Shown piece by piece: positions 8,569 to 17,697 of a DNA stretch of 64,000 nt. The DNA is from Sphingomonadales bacterium (GTDB taxonomy: Bacteria > Pseudomonadota > Alphaproteobacteria > Sphingomonadales > Sphingomonadaceae), in the NCBI GenBank assembly GCA_016721875.1, contig JADKHG010000004.1:62001-126000 (forward strand), written 5' to 3'. Each line of letters begins with the position of its first letter. The first letter of the stretch is position 1. The position numbers and the translations under genes were made by a program. The notes under the pieces were generated by a model, which was not told the DNA's origin, did not search any database, and saw only the letters and a list, made by a program, of their open reading frames with translations.

Positions 8569-9600
8569 ATGCCCGCGCTTTGGGACCTTCCCGATTTTGA
8601 TGCCCACGAATCGGTGCATTTGTTTGACGATGCCAAAACCGGGATGCGCGCAGTCATCGCGATTCACTCGACACACAACGGCCCGGCTGCGGGCGGCACG
8701 CGCTTTTGGCATTATGCTGATCAACAGGCCGCGATAACCGACGCACTGCGCCTGTCGCGCGGTATGAGCTATAAAAACGCGATGGCGGGCCTGCCCGCAG
8801 GCGGCGGCAAGGCGGTGATCCTAGCCGACAATGCGCGCACCAAGACACAGGACAGGCTGGATGCCTTTGCTCGTGCGGTCGATTCGCTCGGCGGGCGCTA
8901 TATCACCGCGCAGGACGTAGGTATGTCCGAGGATGACATGGTCTCTCTGGCGCGCGTGACTCCGCATGTCGCTGGCTTGCCTGGACAAGGTGGCGATCCT
9001 GGCCCTTATACCGCACGCGGCGTCTATCTGGGCGTCAAGGCAGCGGCCAAGCAGGCATTGGGTACAACCGACTTGGAGGGCGTTCATGTCGCTATTCAGG
9101 GTGTTGGCAGTGTCGGCGGTGGCACTGCGCGCCATTTGGCGGCGCAAGGCGCCAAGTTGACATTGTCTGATGTAGATAGCGCCCGTGCCGCTGCGCTAGC
9201 AACCGAACTTGGCGCGCAAACTGTTGAGGCCAGCGAGATAATGCGTGTTGAGGCCGATATTTTCAGCCCCTGTGCGCTAGGCGCGATCTTGACCGAAACG
9301 TCGGTTGCCGCGCTACGTGTTAAGGCCGTTGCAGGTGGCGCCAACAACCAGTTGGCGACCGGTACCGAAGGACGGATGCTCGCTGATCGCGGCATCCTGT
9401 ACGCGCCCGATTATGTGATCAACGCCGGCGGTATCATCAACGTGCTGCGGCACATCGACGGTGCAGGCGACGCAGAGATCAACACCCGCATCGACGCCAT
9501 TCCTGGACGGCTGGAATCGATCTGGACCGAAAGCGCACGCACCGGCCAGACTTCAGCGGAAGTCGCTGACCAGATGGCGAAGGGATTGATCGGGCGTTGA
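8569..9600 (+). CDS. Glu/Leu/Phe/Val dehydrogenase family enzyme
   Basis: The 343-residue NAD(P)-dependent amino-acid dehydrogenase deaminates an amino acid to its 2-oxo acid. The catalytic Lys lies in LPAGGGKAVI, the Asp partner in AQDVGMSEDDM, and the C-terminal Rossmann domain has GVGSVGGGTARHLA. Length and motifs fit leucine dehydrogenase rather than the longer hexameric glutamate dehydrogenases, but substrate cannot be set from sequence alone. It stands alone, between tRNA-His and the ccm genes. Confidence 0.88.
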   Translation: MPALWDLPDFDAHESVHLFDDAKTGMRAVIAIHSTHNGPAAGGTRFWHYADQQAAITDALRLSRGMSYKNAMAGLPAGGGKAVILADNARTKTQDRLDAFARAVDSLGGRYITAQDVGMSEDDMVSLARVTPHVAGLPGQGGDPGPYTARGVYLGVKAAAKQALGTTDLEGVHVAIQGVGSVGGGTARHLAAQGAKLTLSDVDSARAAALATELGAQTVEASEIMRVEADIFSPCALGAILTETSVAALRVKAVAGGANNQLATGTEGRMLADRGILYAPDYVINAGGIINVLRHIDGAGDAEINTRIDAIPGRLESIWTESARTGQTSAEVADQMAKGLIGR

Positions 9601-9658
9601 CCCAAATCAATTGGCGTTCGCTTGCTTCACTGCTAGAGGCTCGGGCCGAGTCCTATCC

Positions 9659-10375
9659 ATGCATCGTTTCGCCAACCCCGCCCGCTTTCTAAGCATAGCC
9701 AAGCCGCTGACCCCTGTGCTGTTCTGGCCCGGGCTGCTGCTTGCGCTTGGCGCGTGCTGGTGGGGATTGACGCAGGTTCCTGCAGAACGGTTGCAGGGCG
9801 ATACCGTGAAGATCCTTTTCGTTCATGTTCCGGCCGCATGGCTGGGGATGGCAGGATGGTCGGGGATCGCAATTGCCAGCATTGTCCAGCTCGTTTGGCG
9901 ACATCCGCTTGCGGGCGTATCGGCGCGGGCCATTGCTGTGCCTGGGGCTGCCTTTGCCGCAATCTGCCTGATTACCGGATCTATTTGGGGGCGTCCGGCC
10001 TGGGGCACATGGTGGGTGTGGGACGGTCGGCTGACCTCGATGCTGGTGCTGTTTTTCCTCTATCTCGGCTACATCGCGCTGACCAACGCTTCGAGCGAAA
10101 AGGGCAGCGTAAGCCGCACCGCCGCTGTGTTTGGCATTATCGGTGCGGTGAATATTCCCATCATCAACCGTTCGGTCGTATGGTGGGAAAGCCAGCACCA
10201 AAAGGCGAGCATTACGCTGTCTGGCTCGTCAATCGATGCCAGTTATTTGTGGCCGCTGTTGGTCGCAGCTGTCGGTTTTTCGATGCTTTTTGGTGCCATT
10301 GTGCTGATGCGCATGCGCACGGCTCTGGCAGAAATCCGCATCGAGGCGCGGATGCGCCGGATGGCGGAGGAGTAA
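9659..10375 (+). CDS. ccmC: Heme exporter/handling protein CcmC
   Basis: CcmC is the inner-membrane protein that presents heme on the periplasmic side and loads it onto CcmE. The product of 238 residues has six membrane segments and the tryptophan-rich WWD motif WGTWWVWDGRLTS. The ATG at 9659 starts just before the first membrane segment; the frame stays open upstream to 9611 without a better site. It is followed by ccmD, E, F and G in the usual order; ccmA and ccmB are not in this window. Confidence 0.92.
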   Translation: MHRFANPARFLSIAKPLTPVLFWPGLLLALGACWWGLTQVPAERLQGDTVKILFVHVPAAWLGMAGWSGIAIASIVQLVWRHPLAGVSARAIAVPGAAFAAICLITGSIWGRPAWGTWWVWDGRLTSMLVLFFLYLGYIALTNASSEKGSVSRTAAVFGIIGAVNIPIINRSVVWWESQHQKASITLSGSSIDASYLWPLLVAAVGFSMLFGAIVLMRMRTALAEIRIEARMRRMAEE

Positions 10376-10379
10376 GCGG

Positions 10380-10511
10380 ATGAATCACACATCCTTCATC
10401 ATCGCTGCTTTTGCCGTTACCGCGCTGGGCATCGTCTGGCTGGTCGCCAGCAGCTACCTCACTATGCGCCGGTCGGAGGCGCTGGCCGATGATTTGAGGC
10501 GCGAGCGATGA
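10380..10511 (+). CDS. ccmD: Heme exporter protein CcmD (small)
   Basis: A 43-residue protein starting MNHTSFIIAAFAVTAL with one membrane segment and a basic end (TMRRSEALADDLRRER) lies between ccmC and ccmE. Its size, topology and place match CcmD, which helps release heme-bound CcmE from CcmC. The last four bases overlap the ccmE start (ATGA). It is short and easily missed. Confidence 0.88.
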   Translation: MNHTSFIIAAFAVTALGIVWLVASSYLTMRRSEALADDLRRER

Positions 10512-10957
10512 AGCCCAAGCATCAACGGCTTGCGATCACGCTGACGGCGCTGGTGGCGCTGATAGGGGCAGCATTGCTTGCCGCAAGTGCGTTGCGCGAA
10601 GAAGCGAGCTATTTCTACACACCGACGACATTGGCCGAAACAAAGCCACCCGCGGGCAAGGCGGTGCGGCTGGGCGGAATGGTGCAAGCCGGGTCTGTCA
10701 AGCGCGCCGCAGACGGGTTGTCAGTGGCGTTCACCGTACGCGATCAGAAAGCTGAGCAAAAAGTCGTGTATAAAGGGATTACGCCTGATCTGTTTCGCGA
10801 AGGATCAGGGGTAGTCGCCGATGGCGCATTGCGCGCGGACGGCGTTTTTGCAGCCGAAACATTGCTCGCCAAGCATGACGAAAATTATGTGCCGCGCGAA
10901 TTGAAAGATATCGACATGAAGGCCGCAGAGCATAGCAAGGACACATTGGCCGAATGA
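10508..10957 (+). CDS. ccmE: Cytochrome c maturation heme chaperone CcmE
   Basis: CcmE binds heme covalently and passes it to CcmF for attachment to apocytochrome c. The 149-residue product has one N-terminal membrane anchor and a periplasmic beta-barrel with the heme-binding His123 in the motif HDENYVP (HxxxY, Tyr127). Both ends overlap neighbours by four bases. Confidence 0.95.
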   Translation: MKPKHQRLAITLTALVALIGAALLAASALREEASYFYTPTTLAETKPPAGKAVRLGGMVQAGSVKRAADGLSVAFTVRDQKAEQKVVYKGITPDLFREGSGVVADGALRADGVFAAETLLAKHDENYVPRELKDIDMKAAEHSKDTLAE

Positions 10958-12885
10958 TCGCCGAACTTGGCCTCGCTGCCCTGTGGCTCGCGGCGAGCCT
11001 TGCGCTGTTGCAGATGCTTGCCGGGTGGGCAGGTTGGCGTCAGGCGTCGGAGCCTTTGGCCGCGCTCCTCCGTCCGGTCGCCATTGCGCAAGGGCTTCTT
11101 TGCCTGCTCTCCTTCGGCGCGTTGATCTGGCTGTTTTATATCACTGACTTATCGGTGTTACTCGTCGCAGCGAACAGCCATGTCGATAAACCGATGATCT
11201 TCAAAATTGCCGCCACCTGGGGCAATCGCGAAGGTTCGATGCTGTTGTGGGTGACGGTGCTGGCGCTATCGAGCGCAGCGATTGCGCTGTTTGAACGGCG
11301 ACTGGACAAACCGACACTGTCCGCGGCGATGATGGCGCAAGCTGCACTGTCACTGGGCTTTTTTGCTTTTTTGCTATTCGCCTCCAATCCTTTTGCGCGG
11401 CTCGATCCCGCGCCGCAGACAGGTGCGGGACTCAACCCGTTGCTGCAGGACATCGGCCTCGCCTTTCATCCGCCGACGCTGTATTTCGGCTATGTCGGGT
11501 TGTCGGTTGCCTTTTCTTTTGCGGTAGGCGCTCTGCTGACCAGTAATGCGGGCGCCAGCTTTGCCCGGGCGATGCGGCCATGGGTGTTGCTTGCCTGGAT
11601 TTTCCTGACCGTTGGGATCACCGCTGGCAGCTATTGGGCTTACTACGAACTCGGCTGGGGCGGATGGTGGTTCTGGGACCCGGTCGAAAACGCCTCGCTC
11701 ATGCCATGGCTGGCGGCGACTGCATTACTCCATTCAGTGTCGGTATTGGCGTCGCGCGATGCCTTGCGCGCGTGGACAATCATGCTTGCGCTGGTGGCAT
11801 TTGCGATGTCGATGCTCGGCACCTTCCTTGTGCGTTCCGGGATACTCACCAGCGTCCATGCCTTTGCCGTCGATCCCGAACGCGGGTCGTTCATCCTGGC
11901 GTTGATGTTGCTCTACATCGGTGGCGCGTTAACGCTATTTGCGCTGAAGATTGGCCAAGTGCGCGAAGGCAAATTGTTCCGTTTGATCAGCCGCGAATCT
12001 GCGATAGTCGGCAACAATATCCTGCTTAGTGTGATCCTCGCGATTGTGCTTCTCGGCACTCTGTGGCCGCTGGCTGCAGAGGCGATGGGGGACCGCATCT
12101 CGGTCGGGCCACCCTATTTCAACAAGACAACGATCCCATTGGTATTCCTCCTTTTCCTGCTGCTCGCTGTCGGCCCGTTGCTCAAATGGCGCGGCGATGA
12201 TGCGCGCAGTTTGCGCAAGCTCGCGATCCCCGGTGCGGTCGTGATCGCAATGGCTGTCGGCGTCTGGGCGACCAATCCGGGTGTCAGCTTGTGGGCGATC
12301 CTCGGCCTTGCGCTTGCCGCTGGCATCGCGCTGGCATCGTTGTTCCCGCTATTGGGTCGTAACCTGCTGCGGACGCCGCTGACCATCTGGGGAATGGTCA
12401 TTGCCCATTTGGGTCTTGCCATCACCGTTGCTGGCATGTCGGCTGAATCCGGATGGACATCCGAAAAATTGGCAGCATTGGCGATTGGCGAGTCCGCCGA
12501 AGTTGGTGGATGGACGGTCCAATTGACTGATGTCACTCCCGTCGTCGGTGAAAACTGGATCGCGATTGAAGGAAGGATGTCGGCAACTTCCAAAGGGCAG
12601 GCGTTTGTGCTGACACCGCAGATGCGCCAGTTTTTCAACCCGACTCAGCAAACCACCGAAGCCGCCTTGCTCACCCGCTGGGATGGGCAGCTTTACGCCG
12701 TGCTGGCTCCGGCCACATCGGACAAGCGTGAAAAATGGCAAGTGCGGTTGTGGTGGAAGCCGCTTGTTACGCTGATCTGGTTTGGCGGGCTTGTGATTGC
12801 CTTTGGCGGATTTCTGGCCTTTCTGGGCCGGCTGCGTATACGCTTTCGCCGTAAGCCTGAAGAAAATGTCTGGAAACAGGCATGA
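10954..12885 (+). CDS. ccmF: Heme lyase subunit CcmF
   Basis: CcmF is the integral membrane subunit that attaches heme to apocytochrome c. The 643-residue product has many membrane segments and the WWD motif GWGGWWFWDPVENASLMPW near residue 235, matching family length. It overlaps ccmE and ccmG by four bases each. In this pathway it works with CcmH and CcmI, and the ccmH locus just downstream is largely deleted. Confidence 0.95.
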   Translation: MIAELGLAALWLAASLALLQMLAGWAGWRQASEPLAALLRPVAIAQGLLCLLSFGALIWLFYITDLSVLLVAANSHVDKPMIFKIAATWGNREGSMLLWVTVLALSSAAIALFERRLDKPTLSAAMMAQAALSLGFFAFLLFASNPFARLDPAPQTGAGLNPLLQDIGLAFHPPTLYFGYVGLSVAFSFAVGALLTSNAGASFARAMRPWVLLAWIFLTVGITAGSYWAYYELGWGGWWFWDPVENASLMPWLAATALLHSVSVLASRDALRAWTIMLALVAFAMSMLGTFLVRSGILTSVHAFAVDPERGSFILALMLLYIGGALTLFALKIGQVREGKLFRLISRESAIVGNNILLSVILAIVLLGTLWPLAAEAMGDRISVGPPYFNKTTIPLVFLLFLLLAVGPLLKWRGDDARSLRKLAIPGAVVIAMAVGVWATNPGVSLWAILGLALAAGIALASLFPLLGRNLLRTPLTIWGMVIAHLGLAITVAGMSAESGWTSEKLAALAIGESAEVGGWTVQLTDVTPVVGENWIAIEGRMSATSKGQAFVLTPQMRQFFNPTQQTTEAALLTRWDGQLYAVLAPATSDKREKWQVRLWWKPLVTLIWFGGLVIAFGGFLAFLGRLRIRFRRKPEENVWKQA

Positions 12886-13412
12886 AGCGCAATTGGCTCG
12901 TTTGGATGCCGCTGCTTGCATTGGCCTTTGTTGCCGGGCTTGCGATCTTTAGGCTCGCCAATCCAAATACAGACTATGTATCTTCGGAAATGGTTGGAAA
13001 GCCATTGCCTGAATTCACCCTGCCTGCGGCGACTGACGGGGTGGAGGGGCTGACAACCGCGAATTTCCGCGATGGTAAGCCACGGATGCTGAACATTTTT
13101 TCCAGCTGGTGCCTGCCGTGTCAGGCGGAGGCACCCTATCTCGATCAGTTGAAGGCCGCTGGCGTTGAGTTCCACGCCATCGCCATCCGTGATAAACCCG
13201 AGGATGTCGCAAAATTCCTGGCGCAGAATGGCAATCCCTTTGTCCGCATCGGCGCTGATCAGGATATGCTGGTGCAGTTGCAACTGGGTTCATCAGGGGT
13301 TCCTGAAACCTACATCATCGATGGCAAGGGGCGTATAGCCTATCAGCATATCGGCGATATCCGGGAAGAACATGTGGGACCTTTGCTCAAAATCTATCGG
13401 TCGCTGAAATGA
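12882..13412 (+). CDS. ccmG: Thiol:disulfide interchange protein DsbE/CcmG
   Basis: This membrane-anchored periplasmic thioredoxin keeps apocytochrome or CcmH cysteines reduced. The 176-residue product has one N-terminal membrane segment and a thioredoxin fold with the active site WCLPC (Cys77, Cys80) and the cis-Pro region SSGVPETYIID. Its TGA at 13410-13412 overlaps the ATG at 13409 that would have begun ccmH. Confidence 0.94.
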   Translation: MKRNWLVWMPLLALAFVAGLAIFRLANPNTDYVSSEMVGKPLPEFTLPAATDGVEGLTTANFRDGKPRMLNIFSSWCLPCQAEAPYLDQLKAAGVEFHAIAIRDKPEDVAKFLAQNGNPFVRIGADQDMLVQLQLGSSGVPETYIIDGKGRIAYQHIGDIREEHVGPLLKIYRSLK

Positions 13413-13522
13413 AGTAACCACCCTCCCATGGCGCAGGGCTGGTTCTGTGGTTGCTGCCAGTTTTGTTGTTGGGCGCTGCCCTGCTCGTCGCGAGCAGCCG
13501 TTTCCGGAAAGGCAAATCATGA
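13409..13522 (+). pseudogene. ccmH: ccmH remnant: start codon plus C-terminal membrane segment only
   Basis: CcmH normally carries a periplasmic CxxC that handles apocytochrome thiols. Here the ATGA overlap with ccmG is intact, but the frame reads Met-Lys-stop. It then continues in the same frame as PPSHGAG, the membrane segment LVLWLLPVLLLGAALLVA and the basic end SRFRKGKS, with a TGA that overlaps the ccmI start. This is the tail of CcmH; the signal peptide, the CxxC domain and everything between are missing. The two intact junctions point to one internal deletion. It may be real or an assembly join. Confidence 0.75.
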
Positions 13523-14088
13523 ACGGTTGGCTGGTCGCGCTATTATTGTTTGCAATCACCTTCGCATTGGTGCTGGCTTTGGCTGGCTATGCAACACAAG
13601 GCCATCCAGAACTCGCTGCAAAGCCCGCGCAACCCATTCAGGCGCAACTCGACGCAGCGGATGCATTGCTGGCGATGCGTGCGGATATGGATCAAAGTTT
13701 TGGCCAAGCAAAAAAATGGCTGGTGCCGGCAGACAGCTTTGCACGTTCGGGCGATTATCGGCTTGCTGCGGCTTTCATCCAGTCGGGCTTAAAAAAACAG
13801 CCGAAAAATGGTGATTTGTGGGCAGGTCTCGGCGTTGTGCTCATGCTGGCGAGCGACGGCGAATTGTCAGAACCCGCCAAATTGGCCTTCGATCGTGCGC
13901 GTATCTATGCCCCTCGCAACGCTGCTCCGGTGTATTTTGAAGGGCTCAGCGACCTGTTCAAAGGCAAGCCTTTGGTTGCTTTGCAGAAGTGGGAAGGCTT
14001 GCTAAAAACTGCATCGGCATCGGCCAAATGGAGGAAGCCACTGGAGTCGCAAATCGGCGGATTGAAGCAAATGCTCTCGACGCCATGA
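13519..14088 (+). CDS. ccmI: CcmI/CycH-like tetratricopeptide protein
   Basis: CcmI presents apocytochromes to the heme ligation complex. The 189-residue product has one N-terminal membrane segment (about 4-25) and helical TPR-like repeats, such as DYRLAAAFIQSGLKKQPKNG and RIYAPRNAAPVYFEGLSDLF. The ATG at 13519 overlaps the ccmH stop by four bases and starts right before the membrane segment. It is shorter than enterobacterial CcmI. The stop codon lies inside a terminator stem. Confidence 0.78.
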   Translation: MNGWLVALLLFAITFALVLALAGYATQGHPELAAKPAQPIQAQLDAADALLAMRADMDQSFGQAKKWLVPADSFARSGDYRLAAAFIQSGLKKQPKNGDLWAGLGVVLMLASDGELSEPAKLAFDRARIYAPRNAAPVYFEGLSDLFKGKPLVALQKWEGLLKTASASAKWRKPLESQIGGLKQMLSTP

Positions 14089-14126
14089 AGTTTACATTCG
14101 TTATAACGTAACTTCATGTTTTTGTT
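14084..14126 (+). terminator. Terminator of the ccm operon
   Basis: The arms CATGAAGTT (14084-14092) and AACTTCATG (14110-14118) form a stem followed directly by TTTTTGTTT. The left arm overlaps the ccmI stop codon. It has the form of an intrinsic terminator on the plus strand. Confidence 0.75.
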
Positions 14127-14249
14127 TCAAAATAGTTCAATTCGACATTGGCATGGTTGATTGCTACTCATCATGACGCGTGCTATCGGGCGCGACCTTT
14201 GCCAAACCGGATTTTCAGGGGAGGCATATCCAAACGCCTTGGGGGCGAA

Positions 14250-16196
14250 ATGGCAATTGCTGACAATGAAATATCGGGCGATGCGCAAACGAACACCGCG
14301 CATCAAGGCGGACATGGTCACAAAAAGGCGTCGCTTCTCACCCTGAGCATTGGGGCAGTAGGGGTTGTATTTGGCGACATCGGCACCAGCCCGATTTACG
14401 CATTCCGTGAAACCTTTGCCGGACATCATCCGATCAATCCCGATCCTATGCACATCATGGGTGTGTTGAGCCTGGTTTTCTGGTCTATGATGTTGGTGGT
14501 GACATTCAAATATGTCTTCACGATCATGAAGGCTGATAACAAGGGGCAGGGCGGTAGCCTCGCGCTGCTGGCATTGATCAGCCGCAAGACCGAAGGTGCC
14601 GCTTGGACTGCGCCCATTGTCATGCTCGGCGTGTTCGCAACCGCTCTTTTCTATGGCGATTCGATGATTACACCGGCCATGTCGGTACTCTCGGCAACCG
14701 AAGGTCTGGCCTATGTTAATCCCGGCTTTAAGCAATGGGTTGTACCGATAGCGGTCGCCATTTTGGTTGGTCTGTTCGGTATCCAATCGCGTGGCACGGC
14801 CAAGGTCGGACAGCTGTTCGGACCGATCATGCTTCTCTACTTCGGCGTGCTGGCTGCATTGGGTGTGATGTACATCATTCATATGCCCTCAATCATATTG
14901 CACACGCTTAATCCGCTAAATGCGCTCAACTTTTTCATGGTCGATGGTTTTACAGCCTTTGTCGCGCTTGGTGCCGTTGTTCTGGCGGTGACCGGTGCCG
15001 AGGCGCTCTATGCCGATATGGGCCATTTCGGGCGGAAGCCGATCAGCTATAGCTGGTTGTGGTTTGTGCTACCCGCGTTGATGCTCAACTATATGGGGCA
15101 GGGGGCAATGATCCTCTCGATGGCACCGGTCGAGGCGCAGGTTGCCATCAAAGATCCATTCTTCATGATGTTGCCAGATGCAGCGCGGATCCCGATCGTT
15201 TTTCTGGTCATTCTCGCCACGATCATCGCGAGCCAAGCAGTTATTTCTGGCGCTTTCTCACTGACCCAGCAGGCGATCCAATTGGGCTTCATGCCTCGAT
15301 TGCGCATTCTCCACACCAGCGTCAGCGAAGCAGGGCAGATTTACATACCGGCAATCAACTGGGCTTTGATGATCATGGTTTTGGTGCTGGTTCTGTTTTT
15401 CCGCTCCTCATCGAACTTGGCGGCAGCCTATGGTATTGCAGTGACTGGCGCGATGTTTATCGACACCTGCCTGATCTCGGTGGTCCTGATTTCGCTTTGG
15501 AAATGGCCGTTGTGGAAATCTTTGCCGATCTTGGCGGTCTTCTTCATCGTCGATATCGCTTACCTAGGTGCCAATCTGTTGAAGGTGCCGCAGGGCGGCT
15601 ATTTTCCGTTGCTGATCGGACTGGCTATCTTCACCTTGCTGACCACCTGGTCGCGGGGTCGCCAGTTGATGCGTGAACGAATGGCCGAAAGCAGCATGCC
15701 GATGGAGGTTTTCATCAAGTCCGCGGCGTCGAGCGCACAACGTGTCCCCGGGACTGCTATCTTCATGGCATCAACTAGCGCAGGTGTTCCTTCGGCGCTG
15801 CTGCACAACATCAAGCACAACCGAATCTTGCACGAGCGGATCATCATTCTGACCGTCGAGATTGGCGATGTTCCCTTTGTTGACGAAGCAAATCGAGCGG
15901 AGTGCAAGTCACTGGGAGAAGGCTTTTACCGCGTTATCCTGCGCTATGGTTTCCTCGAGGAAACCGACGTGCCGGCAGCGCTTTCAAAAGTGGATCTGTG
16001 CGGCCCGCCGTTCAACATGATGCTCACCAGTTTCTTCCTGTCCCGTCAGACGCTTATTGCTTCGAAAATTCCTGGAATGGCCATCTGGCGCGAAAAGACT
16101 TTTGCCTGGATGTTGCGAAACGCGGCGAATGCCATGGAGTTTTTCCGGTTGCCATCCAATCGCGTGGTTGAATTGGGGAGTCAGGTGGAAATCTGA
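14250..16196 (+). CDS. kup: Low-affinity potassium uptake protein Kup
   Basis: Kup is a proton-coupled potassium importer of the inner membrane. The 648-residue product has the opening signature GVVFGDIGTSPIYAFRETF, about twelve membrane segments over the first 450 residues, and a soluble C-terminal part of about 190 residues. ATG 14250 follows a GGGGGCG stretch and gives a short hydrophilic leader; the frame is open upstream to 14148. It stands alone between the ccm terminator and unknown genes. Confidence 0.93.
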   Translation: MAIADNEISGDAQTNTAHQGGHGHKKASLLTLSIGAVGVVFGDIGTSPIYAFRETFAGHHPINPDPMHIMGVLSLVFWSMMLVVTFKYVFTIMKADNKGQGGSLALLALISRKTEGAAWTAPIVMLGVFATALFYGDSMITPAMSVLSATEGLAYVNPGFKQWVVPIAVAILVGLFGIQSRGTAKVGQLFGPIMLLYFGVLAALGVMYIIHMPSIILHTLNPLNALNFFMVDGFTAFVALGAVVLAVTGAEALYADMGHFGRKPISYSWLWFVLPALMLNYMGQGAMILSMAPVEAQVAIKDPFFMMLPDAARIPIVFLVILATIIASQAVISGAFSLTQQAIQLGFMPRLRILHTSVSEAGQIYIPAINWALMIMVLVLVLFFRSSSNLAAAYGIAVTGAMFIDTCLISVVLISLWKWPLWKSLPILAVFFIVDIAYLGANLLKVPQGGYFPLLIGLAIFTLLTTWSRGRQLMRERMAESSMPMEVFIKSAASSAQRVPGTAIFMASTSAGVPSALLHNIKHNRILHERIIILTVEIGDVPFVDEANRAECKSLGEGFYRVILRYGFLEETDVPAALSKVDLCGPPFNMMLTSFFLSRQTLIASKIPGMAIWREKTFAWMLRNAANAMEFFRLPSNRVVELGSQVEI

Positions 16197-16351
16197 TTCA
16201 ATGCGGATGCAGTCCACATTCCGCTGTTCCATCGCCAACAATACCGAAGCAATTGCCCCTTGTCGCAGGAAAGCTGTTCGGTTAGAGAACAAAAAAGGAA
16301 CTGCTGGAAATTAGGCTCGCCAATGGCAAATAGTGAAATTCCTCGGTCATC

Positions 16352-17065
16352 TTGCTATTTTCGAGCAGTTTGGAAACTGTTTCGGGTCATTTGAATGATG
16401 TGCTGCGCGGCCAAAGTCGGCTGAGCATAGGTTCCGATCAAGTGCCCGCAAAAGGAAGCTTTATCGCACTGTGGGATGGATTGGAACTTGATTGCCGATT
16501 GGCAGACGGTCCAGCAAATCTCGTTGTGGAAAATCGCGTTTTTACCACCGCTGCCAATTCGTCATTTCAGTCCTCCATTTCCATTTCACTTAGTGAAAAA
16601 CTGCGAGGCGGAAATCGGGTTGCTCCTATTTGGTCAGGCTTGCTTGAAATGGCGGCCTATCTTGCCGACGCGCTAAGTGCGGAATGCGTCTATTGGTCGC
16701 CTTCCGGCAATCTGATCGAGTCGGGTTATTTCAAGGACGCGATCCAATCATTTGTCGACGGCGGTGCCTTTCCCGCGCTGGCGCTGGTGCGATTTGATAC
16801 ATCCAAAGAATGGGTAACCAGTTCGACTGGCCTTGACTGGTTCTCCGGACAAGAAATCGCCGCTTCCCATCCGCAGCTATCAGCCAGAGATGCCATGTAC
16901 CGGCTTGTTCGCATAGCTCATGATATGGCAATGATTGGGCCCTATGAGAATGAGAGCCAGTTGGACGGGTTAATCGAAGGCGAACGTCTTTCGATGAAAT
17001 CCGAAGGGCAAAGCGGAGTTGTGCATATAAGAATTTCATCAACAACGGATGCTTTATTGCACTGA
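16352..17065 (+). CDS. Unknown protein, about 237 residues
   Basis: I do not recognise this family with certainty. The sequence has a block VYWSPSGNLIESGYFKDAI, followed by GGAFPALALVRF, GLDWFSGQEI and a C-terminal RIAHDMAMIGP stretch, and looks like a folded cytoplasmic protein without signal or membrane segments. The start is unclear: the first start in this frame is TTG at 16352, while an ATG at 16323 in another frame opens 23 codons and stops, so a missing base near the 5' end is possible. Base composition is lower in GC than the flanking operons. Confidence 0.5.
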   Translation: MLFSSSLETVSGHLNDVLRGQSRLSIGSDQVPAKGSFIALWDGLELDCRLADGPANLVVENRVFTTAANSSFQSSISISLSEKLRGGNRVAPIWSGLLEMAAYLADALSAECVYWSPSGNLIESGYFKDAIQSFVDGGAFPALALVRFDTSKEWVTSSTGLDWFSGQEIAASHPQLSARDAMYRLVRIAHDMAMIGPYENESQLDGLIEGERLSMKSEGQSGVVHIRISSTTDALLH

Positions 17066-17111
17066 CATTTTGATCACCTTTGTCATTATCGCTCCTGCAA
17101 GGGGGCTTACA

Positions 17112-17573
17112 ATGACTTCATTCGTTGGGTGCAAAACGGATCGGCCCAAACCGGGTTTTCAAAGACACCACCTCATTCCATTGGAGATTGTGCGCAAACC
17201 GCATTTTCGCGATTTGTTCAACACAGTGCGATCGAAAGGCTTTAATCCCAATGATTTCAGGACCAATGGTATGTGGCTTCCCGCTACCGAAGAACTGACG
17301 GTTGAATATGGATTGGCCATGCATCGTGGACCGCACCCACAATATAGCGAATTGGTCAGTGACTGGATCGCACAGCTCGCGCGTGCCCAATTGCGACATC
17401 CAGTGGAACTGAACCATTTGCTTCTGTTATTGCAGCGGAGGCTAAGAAAATTTTTGACAAATCGCCCGTCGTATTTTCTTTTGAACCGCAACGATCCCTT
17501 GCGTGCAAGGGCGGGTTTTAGCAGTGTGGATGATGACATCGACAAATTATGGCCTGACCTGCCACAAAGTTGA
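17112..17573 (+). CDS. AHH-type (HNH/ENDO VII fold) nuclease domain protein
   Basis: The 153-residue protein consists almost wholly of an AHH nuclease-like domain: GFQRHHLIP near residue 17, the middle NGMWLP block, and HRGPHPQYSELV. This His-rich pattern is that of the AHH family of the HNH/ENDO VII nucleases, known from toxin tips and also from free-standing proteins. There is no signal peptide or delivery domain. ATG 17112 is preferred over 17049, which would add a hydrophobic leader. It follows the unknown gene by 46 bases; a link between them is only a guess. Confidence 0.65.
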   Translation: MTSFVGCKTDRPKPGFQRHHLIPLEIVRKPHFRDLFNTVRSKGFNPNDFRTNGMWLPATEELTVEYGLAMHRGPHPQYSELVSDWIAQLARAQLRHPVELNHLLLLLQRRLRKFLTNRPSYFLLNRNDPLRARAGFSSVDDDIDKLWPDLPQS

Positions 17574-17646
17574 TATCTCGTTGGCGCATTCACAAACAAA
17601 GAATAATTTCTGGACGTCCGCCGATTTCTGTGAAAAAGACCACGCC

Positions 17647-17697
17647 ATGATACCGCATGGCAACATCGCTCTGCTTCTTCGACTTACGCGCCCTTAG
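17647..17697 (+). CDS. Candidate leucine-rich leader peptide of leuA
   Basis: A 16-codon frame upstream of leuA reads MIPHGNIALLLRLTRP and contains four Leu codons in five (CTG CTT CTT CGA CTT). Its stop codon lies within the left arm of a perfect inverted repeat (17691-17743). A short peptide rich in the end product, before the gene for the first leucine-specific step, is the classic layout for transcription attenuation. A weak purine-rich site (AAAAAGA) precedes the ATG. No function has been shown for this one. Confidence 0.55.
   Translation: MIPHGNIALLLRLTRP

Noticed and set aside
13428..13814. A separate small gene starting at ATG 13428 between ccmG and ccmI
   Set aside because: The product is an out-of-frame reading of the CcmH tail and CcmI start; the in-register reading explains the sequence better.
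14127..14882. 251-codon minus-strand frame opposite kup
   Set aside because: His- and Arg-rich shadow of the Kup coding strand without any family signature.
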